5,773 nt of DNA from Chloroflexota bacterium (GTDB lineage: Bacteria; Chloroflexota; Dehalococcoidia; Dehalococcoidales; JAHJRU01): NCBI GenBank assembly GCA_018830745.1, contig JAHJRU010000175.1, positions 1 to 5,773 of the forward strand, read 5' to 3'. Under the pieces are notes generated by a model. It saw only the letters and a list, made by a program, of their open reading frames with translations. It ran no database searches and was not told the DNA's origin. How positions within the stretch are numbered: position 1 is the stretch's first letter; each line of letters opens with the position of its first letter. Positions 1 to 5,773 of the stretch are shown piece after piece. The position numbers and the translations under genes are program-made.

Positions 1-2756
1 ATGCTGACCTGACTCCGGAGCAGGGGGACTTGATTGGCGGTTACCTCCTGTCCGACCCGGTGACCCAGGATTACCGGTCTTTTGCTTTGGCTGCCGGCGA
101 TGGCTGGAGTGCTCCAGGCGCTCAGGAAGGACCTGGTGGGCAGCCTTATATCATTGAGGTGTCTCACAATCCCGGCGTTACCGACCCGGTTGAGAGCACG
201 GTCATGAAAGCCATCAAGGACCTGGGAGTGACTGCCGTGAACGGCGTTAAAACAGCCAGGCGCTATCTTATTCACGGACAACTTGACGAGGCTGAGTTAG
301 ACACTATATGCAGTCGATTGCTGGTCAACCCCATTATCCAGCACGTTGTTGCAGCGGGGCAGTCCGTCTTCACCGAAAACCCGCAATATGCCTTCACGCT
401 GAATGAGGTGGGCATCCTGGGCATGGGCCCGGCGCAGATTCAGGAGGCGAGACAGCAGTTCGGCTTCAGTGATGATGAATTCAAGGTTATCCTGGACTAT
501 TTTCAGCAGCAGGGGCGCAATCCGATAGACGCCGAGCTGGAGACCTTAGCTCAGACCTGGTCCGAGCACTGCGGTCACAAAACGTTCAAGAGTAAGATTA
601 CCCTCGGTGGCGCTACTATCGACAACCTGTTAAAGAGCACGGTAATGAAAGCCACGGCTGAGCTTGACAAGCCGTGGTGTCTCTCGGTGTTTGAAGACAA
701 TGCCGGGGTGATTGACTTTGATGGCCGTTACGCCTTGGCCTTCAAGGTTGAAACCCATAATCACCCCTCGGCGGTTGAGCCCTACGGGGGGGCAGCCACG
801 GGAATTGGCGGGGTGGTTCGTGACCCGTTGGGCACTGGTCTGGGGGCTAAACCCATTTTGAATACTGATGTTTTTTGCTTTGCGCCGCCCGATTTCCCCT
901 ATGAAAAGCTGCCCGAGGGCGTATTGCATCCCCGGCGCATCTTTAAGGGAGTGCGGGCCGGGGTGGCTGACTATGGCAACCGTCTGGGAATTCCCACCCT
1001 CAACGGCGCTATCCTCTTTGATGAGCGCTATGTGGGCAATCCGCTGGTTTACTGCGGCACATTGGGACTGCTGCCCGGTAATCTTTACCGGCAGGGCAGG
1101 CAGAAACCGGATGATTTGGTGGTAGTGGTTGGCGGGCGCACCGGGCGGGATGGCGTTCACGGAGTGACCTTTGCCTCGGAGCAGCTTACAGTAGAGTCCA
1201 GCACCGCCTCCTATAGCTCGGTTCAAATTGGCAATCCCATTGTGGAGAAGAAGGTTATTGATGTTTTGCTGAAAGCCAGGGACAGGGGATTGTATCGTCG
1301 AATAACCGACTGCGGGGGTGGGGGTCTTTCATCGGCGGTAGGGGAGATGGCTGAGGAGACCGGGGTTCGCGTTTATCTTGATAGAGTCCCCTTGAAGTAT
1401 TCCGGGTTGACCTATGCGGAAATATGGATATCCGAGTCTCAGGAAAGAATGTTGCTGGCGGTTTCTCCGGAATGTATTGATGAGCTGCTGGCTCTCTTCG
1501 AAAGCGAGGACGTTGAAGCAGCGGTTATCGGTGAATTTACCAGCGACCGGAGGCTGCGGCTTTTTTATCAGGGGAACCTGGTGTGCAACCTGGATATGGA
1601 ATTTCTGCATCATGGTCTGCCCCAGATGAACCGGGAGGCGGTATGGGAACCGCCGCGAAATGCTGAGCCTGATTTTGCACCGCCCGTTGACCTTACTCCT
1701 TCGTTACTCAGGATTCTTGGTGCTTGGAACACCTGTAGTAAGGAATGGGTCATTCGCCAGTATGACCACGAGGTTCAGGGAGCCAGTGTGCTTAAACCGC
1801 TGGTAGGTAAGGATAATGATGGACCCGGTGATGCGGCTATTATCCGTCCGGTCCTGGACTCCGATATGGGTGTGATTGTGGCTAACGGGATAAATACCCG
1901 GTACGGGGATATTGACCCCTACTGGATGGCGGCTTCGGCTATTGATGAGGCATTAAGGCAGGTCATAGCGGTTGGCGGCAGCCTCGAAAAGGTAGCGTTG
2001 CTGGATAATTTCAGCTGGGGCAATACCGACCGCCCGGAGATGCTGGGGGCTCTGGTAAGGGCGGCTCAAGCCTGTTATGATATGGCGATTGTCTATGAAA
2101 CCCCTTTCATCTCCGGCAAGGACAGCCTCTATAACGAGTTTCAGTATGAGGGCAGGACTATCTCTATTCCCCACACCCTGCTTATCTCCGCCATCAGTGT
2201 CATGAAAGACGTTAATCGAACTGTATCCATGGATTTCAAGCAGGCGGGGGACCTGGTCTATATCGCTGGCGCTACCTGGAATGAGATGGGAGGTTCGGAA
2301 TACCTGGCGCTTCAGGGATATATTGGCAATAGCGTTCCGAAGGTAGACCCCAAGCAGGGCAAAGAGCTTATGGACAGATTGAGCCAGGCTATCGAGAGGG
2401 GACTGGTGAGAGCCTGCCACGATTGCAGCGAGGGTGGTATTGGGGTGGCTCTGGCGGAGATGGCTTTCGCCGGCGGGTTTGGTGCCGCCATTCGTCTTAA
2501 TTCGGTGCCGCTGGGTGAGCCGATGGATAGAAATGACTTTATCCTGTTTGCGGAGTCTAACAGTCGGTTCCTGGTAGAGGTGGCGCCGGAAAACCAGCGT
2601 GGTTTTGAAGACTTAATGCACGGACTGAAGATGGCGGCTATCGGTGAGGTTGCCCGGACCGAAGTGCTGGAGATATATGGCCTGGACGGTGAAAAGGTGG
2701 TCGATGCTGCTTTAGCCGAGTTAAAGGAAGCCTGGCAGAAACCGTTGCGGTGGTAG
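1..2756 (+). CDS. purL: FGAR amidotransferase synthetase subunit PurL with fused PurS domains (5' end cut by window edge)
   Basis: ATP-dependent synthetase subunit of phosphoribosylformylglycinamidine synthase: it converts FGAR to FGAM in the cytoplasm using ammonia delivered by PurQ. Numbering residues from the TTG at 30, a PurS-like domain spans about 39-108. The PurL linker and first active-site motif WSEHCGHKTF follow at 177-186, then ETHNHPSAVEP from 241 (substrate/ATP site), GGRTGRDG at 368-375, DCGGGGLSSA from 427 and SESQERM at 468-474. The second half-repeat has YDHEVQG, SGKDSLYNEF at 695-704, CHDCSEGG at 796-803 and FAESNSR at 840-846. No glutaminase domain is present. The frame has no stop between base 3 and the TTG, and residues encoded there fit the tail of another PurS module. 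The TTG is therefore probably internal and the true start lies outside the window. A complete chain of roughly 950 residues is inferred. Only 6 bases separate its stop from purQ. Confidence 0.96.
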   Translation, partial: ADLTPEQGDLIGGYLLSDPVTQDYRSFALAAGDGWSAPGAQEGPGGQPYIIEVSHNPGVTDPVESTVMKAIKDLGVTAVNGVKTARRYLIHGQLDEAELDTICSRLLVNPIIQHVVAAGQSVFTENPQYAFTLNEVGILGMGPAQIQEARQQFGFSDDEFKVILDYFQQQGRNPIDAELETLAQTWSEHCGHKTFKSKITLGGATIDNLLKSTVMKATAELDKPWCLSVFEDNAGVIDFDGRYALAFKVETHNHPSAVEPYGGAATGIGGVVRDPLGTGLGAKPILNTDVFCFAPPDFPYEKLPEGVLHPRRIFKGVRAGVADYGNRLGIPTLNGAILFDERYVGNPLVYCGTLGLLPGNLYRQGRQKPDDLVVVVGGRTGRDGVHGVTFASEQLTVESSTASYSSVQIGNPIVEKKVIDVLLKARDRGLYRRITDCGGGGLSSAVGEMAEETGVRVYLDRVPLKYSGLTYAEIWISESQERMLLAVSPECIDELLALFESEDVEAAVIGEFTSDRRLRLFYQGNLVCNLDMEFLHHGLPQMNREAVWEPPRNAEPDFAPPVDLTPSLLRILGAWNTCSKEWVIRQYDHEVQGASVLKPLVGKDNDGPGDAAIIRPVLDSDMGVIVANGINTRYGDIDPYWMAASAIDEALRQVIAVGGSLEKVALLDNFSWGNTDRPEMLGALVRAAQACYDMAIVYETPFISGKDSLYNEFQYEGRTISIPHTLLISAISVMKDVNRTVSMDFKQAGDLVYIAGATWNEMGGSEYLALQGYIGNSVPKVDPKQGKELMDRLSQAIERGLVRACHDCSEGGIGVALAEMAFAGGFGAAIRLNSVPLGEPMDRNDFILFAESNSRFLVEVAPENQRGFEDLMHGLKMAAIGEVARTEVLEIYGLDGEKVVDAALAELKEAWQKPLRW

Positions 2757-2758
2757 GA
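2755..2758 (+). promoter_or_regulatory. Weak ribosome binding site for purQ
   Basis: AGGA lies 4 bases before the purQ ATG at 2763 and overlaps the purL stop codon TAG (2754-2756). The spacing is short and the match minimal, so purQ translation probably depends on ribosomes ending on purL (translational coupling). That would help balance the two subunits. Seen in sequence; the coupling is inferred. Confidence 0.4.
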
Positions 2759-2762
2759 CTCA

Positions 2763-3530
2763 ATGGGTAAAGTTAAAACACTGATATTACGTGTCCCCGG
2801 TACCAATTGTGATGTGGAGACTGGCTTTGCCTTCCAGCGGGCGGGGGCAGAGATAAACCTGGTACATATTAACGAACTGATACACCGTGAGCAACGGCTG
2901 TCCGACTATCAGATAATGGTGATTCCCGGCGGCTTTACCTATGGCGACGATATATCCGCCGGCAAGGTACTGGCCAATGAACTTAAACTGAAGCTGGGCG
3001 AGGAAGTAACCCGATTTGTTGAGGATGGGGGGCTGGTTTTAGGTATCTGCAATGGCTTTCAGGTGCTGATAAAGGCTGGTATCCTGCCTGGATTGCCGCA
3101 TAATGAGACTATATTAACTGTATCCGGTAATGATTCCGGCAAATTTGAATGCCGCTGGGTATATATGAAAGCGAATAAGGAAAGCCCGTGTATATTCACC
3201 CGGGGAATAGATAGCATGTATCTTCCGGTGGCGCATGGTGAGGGCAAGGTAGTCACCGACCTCGACCATCTGCCCGGTGCGCACATAGCGCTCCGTTACG
3301 CTGATGAGCAGGGTGATACCGAAGCTGGCTATCCCTATAATCCCAACGGTTCGATGGGGAGCATAGCCGGCCTGTGTGATGCCACCGGGCGGGTTTTCGC
3401 CTTGATGCCCCATCCGGAGCGCCACATCCGGGGCACCCAGCATCCAAGGTGGACGAGGGAAGGTGCCAAAAAGGACGGGGACGGATTTCAGATTTTTGTA
3501 AATGCTGTCAAGTGGGTGCAAGAGTTGTAA
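2763..3530 (+). CDS. purQ: FGAR amidotransferase glutaminase subunit PurQ
   Basis: Class I glutamine amidotransferase subunit that hydrolyses glutamine and passes ammonia to PurL for FGAM synthesis. The 255-residue protein opens with the typical PurQ strand and GTNCD motif (13-17), then PGGFTYGDD (55-63). The nucleophile elbow LGICNGFQ carries the catalytic Cys96. HGEGK is at 158-162, and PHPER at 216-220 supplies the catalytic His217 and Glu219. All triad residues are present, so it should be active. It is longer than the roughly 225-230 residues of Bacillus-type PurQ. The extra length includes a charged stretch after PHPER (about 221-240), reminiscent of the glutaminase domain of large single-chain FGAR amidotransferases. 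The ATG at 2763 is chosen because it directly precedes the first beta strand and follows purL by 6 bases. purL and purQ are almost certainly one operon. Confidence 0.97.
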   Translation: MGKVKTLILRVPGTNCDVETGFAFQRAGAEINLVHINELIHREQRLSDYQIMVIPGGFTYGDDISAGKVLANELKLKLGEEVTRFVEDGGLVLGICNGFQVLIKAGILPGLPHNETILTVSGNDSGKFECRWVYMKANKESPCIFTRGIDSMYLPVAHGEGKVVTDLDHLPGAHIALRYADEQGDTEAGYPYNPNGSMGSIAGLCDATGRVFALMPHPERHIRGTQHPRWTREGAKKDGDGFQIFVNAVKWVQEL

Positions 3531-3534
3531 GTGC

Positions 3535-3541
3535 AAGGGGG
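3535..3541 (+). promoter_or_regulatory. Ribosome binding site that fixes the start of the DUF1847 gene
   Basis: AAGGGGG sits 9 bases before the ATG at 3551, in the 20-base gap after purQ. It supports 3551 as the start over the in-frame ATG at 3449, which lies deep inside purQ and would add 34 residues that do not resemble the family. Confidence 0.65.
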
Positions 3542-3550
3542 TGTGTAGAA

Positions 3551-4249
3551 ATGGATGAAGAGACTCGTCGAATAATTGAGTGTGCCAAGTGCCCGGGGCC
3601 GGTATGCAATAGTGCCGCCTTTATGAAGGGCCCGGAAAACTGTCCCACTCAGGTTGAGGCCGATGTCATCGAAGAAACGAAGCACTGGTATGAAGAACCG
3701 GGGGTGGCCGAATTTGCCCGTCAGGCTTCAATTGTTGAAGGGGAAGCCTACGGGCCCACACCGTGGGCGCCGGATACCATGTCCACGGTTACTACCCGTT
3801 TAGAGGAAATCATAAAGTTAGCCAAAAAGATGGGTTATAAAAAGCTGGGGGTTGCCTTCTGTATCGGCTTGCGGAATGAAGCCGGCATACTTATACCGAT
3901 TCTGGAAAACAACGGCTTTGAGGTCGTGTCGGTGTGCTGTAAAACCGGGGGCGTACCTAAAGAGGACATCGGTATAAAGGAGGAGGAGAAGATACGCTCC
4001 GGCAGATACGAGACGATGTGCAACCCCATTGCCCAGGCTGAGATATTGAATCGAGAGGGAACGGAGTTTAATATCCTGGTGGGATTATGCGTGGGTCACG
4101 ATGCCCTTTTCCTGAAGTACGCCAGGGCATTGACTACCGTTTTTATAGTCAAGGACAGGGTACTGGCTCACAATCCGGCGGCGGCACTATATCTATCCTC
4201 TACCGTGTACTACCGCCGGTTGCTGGCTAAAGATAATTCTGCGGACTGA
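3551..4249 (+). CDS. DUF1847 family cysteine-rich, putative metal-binding protein
   Basis: A 232-residue soluble protein that I assign to the DUF1847 family (annotated as uncharacterised, putative metal-binding); no reaction is established for it. It opens with a cysteine cluster, C11-x2-C14-x4-C19 with C31 further on, suited to binding zinc or an iron-sulfur cluster. A second set of family-style cysteines follows: AFCIGLRNE (Cys104), VCCKTGG (Cys129, Cys130), MCNPI (Cys157) and GLCVGHDA (Cys180), nine in all. The alternating strands and helices of the middle region (about 84-200) suggest an alpha/beta core. There is no signal peptide or membrane segment. The start at 3551 follows a good ribosome binding site; translation from 3449 would overlap purQ by 82 bases. 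It is 20 bases behind purQ on the same strand, so cotranscription is likely. A role in purine synthesis is not shown by this. Family assignment is confident; function is unknown. Confidence 0.85.
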   Translation: MDEETRRIIECAKCPGPVCNSAAFMKGPENCPTQVEADVIEETKHWYEEPGVAEFARQASIVEGEAYGPTPWAPDTMSTVTTRLEEIIKLAKKMGYKKLGVAFCIGLRNEAGILIPILENNGFEVVSVCCKTGGVPKEDIGIKEEEKIRSGRYETMCNPIAQAEILNREGTEFNILVGLCVGHDALFLKYARALTTVFIVKDRVLAHNPAAALYLSSTVYYRRLLAKDNSAD

Positions 4250-4254
4250 TATAG

Positions 4255-5043
4255 CTACTCCTGATTGTTAAAAGACCACATCGCCAGGAGCAGTATGACC
4301 ATCCCCAGTATGGCTAAAACCGCTACATTGTCCCATATCGACATGGTATGGCCAAAGAGACTGAGGCTGAAAGCAGTGTCGGTGGAGCTTCCCAGTACTA
4401 CCTGACGAATCGAGGCTATTCCGTAAGTGGCGGGGTTTAGTTTAACGATAACATTCATCCACGACGGCAGTCCGTCCAGAGGGAAGAACACCCCGGATAG
4501 AAACACGATGGGGAAGAGCAACATCTGCATTACGGCTTGAAATGCTTCCATAGACCGGATGCGCGTGGCTATCAAAACGCCCAGAGAGCCCATTATGGTT
4601 GCCAGTAGCAGCATCAGCGGTATTATTGTCAGAATCGATCCTATGGAAAGGGATACGCCAATCAGGGGGGCTAGTAACATAATGATTAGCCCCTGAGCCA
4701 GAGCTACCGTGGCTGAGCCCAGCGTTTTGCCGATAGCGACCGAGCCGCGACTTATAGGTGCTACCAATACCTCTTTAAGGAATCCGAATTCTCGGTCCCA
4801 TACTACCGAGATACCGGCGGTAAAGGAGCTCATCAGTACCGTCATGCCGATAATTCCGGGAAACATGAACTGGACAAAATTAACTCCGGATCCTAGAGCA
4901 CCCATTCGTGTGCTGAGTCCACTACCGAAGACAAACAGAAAGAGGAGGGGAAAGGATATGGATCCCATCATGCGCAGCTTGTCGTGCCAAAACCGGAGTA
5001 TATCACGGTACCATATGGTATATATGCCCAGCAGGTTATGCAT
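4255..5043 (-). CDS. ABC-2 type (DrrB-like) exporter permease
   Basis: Membrane subunit of an ABC exporter, 262 residues, the usual size for single-domain ABC-2 permeases. An amphipathic N-terminal segment (about 1-26) is followed by six predicted membrane segments at roughly 27-41, 58-80, 109-131, 138-160, 171-189 and 237-257. The cytoplasmic loop after the second carries DREFGFLKEVLVAPISR (83-99), the conserved ABC-2 coupling motif. FLSGVFFPLDGLP (181-193) and NPATYGIASIRQ (203-214) are further family hallmarks. The ATG at 5043 has a strong ribosome binding site and lies 8 bases behind the stop of the ATPase gene, so the two form one operon and probably one transporter. DrrB-type permeases export drugs, lipids, polysaccharides or other hydrophobic compounds; the substrate here cannot be inferred. 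No truncation or frameshift is seen. Confidence 0.93.
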   Translation of the reverse strand: MHNLLGIYTIWYRDILRFWHDKLRMMGSISFPLLFLFVFGSGLSTRMGALGSGVNFVQFMFPGIIGMTVLMSSFTAGISVVWDREFGFLKEVLVAPISRGSVAIGKTLGSATVALAQGLIIMLLAPLIGVSLSIGSILTIIPLMLLLATIMGSLGVLIATRIRSMEAFQAVMQMLLFPIVFLSGVFFPLDGLPSWMNVIVKLNPATYGIASIRQVVLGSSTDTAFSLSLFGHTMSIWDNVAVLAILGMVILLLAMWSFNNQE

Positions 5044-5048
5044 TATTT

Positions 5049-5053
5049 CTCCT
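5049..5053 (-). promoter_or_regulatory. Ribosome binding site of the permease gene, overlapping the ATPase stop
   Basis: On the minus strand AGGAG lies 5 bases before the permease ATG (5043-5041). Its first two bases are also the last two bases of the ATPase stop codon TAG (5054-5052). This is a compact arrangement that favours coupled translation of the two subunits. Confidence 0.75.
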
Positions 5054-5773
5054 AGTGCCTCATACGTCGGCCGTGCTGGCGGACCAACGCTTTAAACTCG
5101 TCATGGACCTTCTCATGCCGTATCTCGTGGCCGGTTAGCTTGAGAAAAACGTCATCCAGACTCGGCTGGCGCAGGTTGACACTCAATACCTTGGTGGCGA
5201 ATTCCTTGAGGAAAGAAGGCAGGAACTCCTCGCCGCTGGAAACCTCAAAGGATATTTCGTCGCCATTCCTGGTAGCTTCTGTCTGGTAGCGGCGTCTGAT
5301 TTCCTCGATAGCCTGCTCATTATCATTGGTTTTTACCGATATAATGTCCTGGCTCACAATTCCCTTCAGTTTCTCCGGACTATCCATGGCCACCAGCTTT
5401 CCATAGTCTATGATGGCTATACGGTCTGCCTGTTCTGCCTCATCCATATAGTGAGTGGTCAGGAAAATGGTGGTGCCCTCTTGTTGACGCATCTCAAGAA
5501 TATATTCCCAGATGCGGTTGCGCGTCTGCGGGTCCAGTCCCAGGGTAGGCTCATCCAGGAATAGCACCTTCGGGTGGTGCAACAGACCTCTGGCCAGCTC
5601 CAGGCGGCGTTTCATGCCCCCCGAGTAGGTACGCACCTCGTTGGAACGCTTGTCCCATAGTTCCACCATATGAAGCATCTCTTCAATTCGCTGTTCGCGA
5701 ATTGAAGATGGCACATTGTATACCATGGCGTGAAAGCGCAGGTTCTGTATCCCGCTGAGCCGTTCATCCAGAC
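5052..5773 (-). CDS. ABC exporter ATP-binding subunit, DrrA-like (N-terminus cut by window edge)
   Basis: Nucleotide-binding subunit that should power the adjacent permease. About 239 residues are visible. The frame is open to the right edge, where the residues read LDERLSGIQNLRFHA, the usual region just after the Q-loop. The ATG at 5726 is therefore an internal methionine, and Walker A plus roughly 80-90 residues lie outside the window. Numbering from that methionine, the ABC signature is YSGGMKRRLELARG (34-47), with Walker B VLFLDEP (54-60), D-loop LGLD (62-65) and switch histidine His92 in TTHYMDEAEQADR. After the ATPase core comes the C-terminal domain common in DrrA/CcmA-type exporters (about 115-202), ending in PSLDDVFLKLTGHE. 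A basic, His/Arg-rich tail follows. All visible catalytic motifs are intact. The exported substrate is unknown. Confidence 0.94.
   Translation of the reverse strand, partial: LDERLSGIQNLRFHAMVYNVPSSIREQRIEEMLHMVELWDKRSNEVRTYSGGMKRRLELARGLLHHPKVLFLDEPTLGLDPQTRNRIWEYILEMRQQEGTTIFLTTHYMDEAEQADRIAIIDYGKLVAMDSPEKLKGIVSQDIISVKTNDNEQAIEEIRRRYQTEATRNGDEISFEVSSGEEFLPSFLKEFATKVLSVNLRQPSLDDVFLKLTGHEIRHEKVHDEFKALVRQHGRRMRH

Noticed and set aside
1..12. ATG at the first base as a possible gene start
   Set aside because: Its frame reads ATG CTG ACC and then TGA, so it closes after three codons; the purL frame is offset by two bases.
786..792. Run of seven G in purL as a frameshift or phase-variation site
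   Set aside because: It encodes the conserved PYGGAATG region in frame, and short G-runs are common elsewhere in the window (for example about 1313-1325). Nothing points to programmed slippage.
630..1226. Long open frame antisense to purL (198 codons), with similar ones at 1953-2420 and 2312-2806
   Set aside because: They lie wholly or almost wholly within purL, whose family motifs continue without interruption. Their translations resemble no recognisable protein, and purL reads through as a single intact frame.
3449..3550. N-terminal extension of the DUF1847 protein starting inside purQ
   Set aside because: It would overlap the well-conserved end of purQ by 82 bases, has no clear ribosome binding site, and the added residues look like out-of-frame purQ. 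The ATG at 3551 has a good site.
4258..4290. Inverted repeat CTCCTG / CAGGAG near the convergent junction as a terminator
   Set aside because: The stem is only 6 base pairs with a 21-base loop, lies inside the permease coding sequence and has no U-tract beside it; this is expected by chance.
5724..5726. ATG at 5726 (minus strand) as the ATPase start
   Set aside because: The frame stays open to the window edge and the upstream residues match the region after the Q-loop of DrrA-type ATPases. Starting here would give a protein lacking Walker A.

Overview
The window holds five protein genes packed end to end on two converging transcription units. The left unit (+ strand) is purL-purQ followed by a DUF1847 protein. 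The right unit (- strand) is an ABC-2 type exporter: an ATPase gene cut by the right edge, then its permease. The two units meet tail to tail with 5 bases between their stop codons. No RNA gene, mobile element, CRISPR array or long non-coding stretch is visible; every gap between genes is 20 bases or less.

From 1 to 3530 the genes encode formylglycinamide ribonucleotide (FGAR) amidotransferase, the fourth step of de novo purine synthesis, built as separate synthetase (PurL) and glutaminase (PurQ) chains. The PurL chain carries PurS-like sequence at its N-terminus, so no separate purS is expected for this complex. The reading frame stays open to the left edge, and what lies there looks like the end of a first PurS module ahead of a complete second one. 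The architecture is therefore probably PurS-PurS-PurL. From 3551 to 4249 lies a small cysteine-rich protein of the DUF1847 family, whose function is not known; spacing and strand suggest it is cotranscribed with purQ.

From 4255 to 5773, reading leftward, are a DrrA-type ATPase (Walker A region beyond the window) and a six-helix DrrB-type permease. They should form one exporter; the substrate cannot be read from sequence.

The DNA looks moderately GC-rich. The PurS-PurL fusion with a separate long PurQ, the DUF1847 protein and the DrrAB-type exporter together suggest an anaerobic bacterium, most likely of the Dehalococcoidia (Chloroflexota). This is an inference from protein style, with moderate confidence; other anaerobic bacteria or archaea are not excluded. 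The window looks like ordinary chromosomal housekeeping sequence. No new defence or mobile system was found; the points most worth a second look are the PurS duplication and the DUF1847 gene attached to the purine genes.
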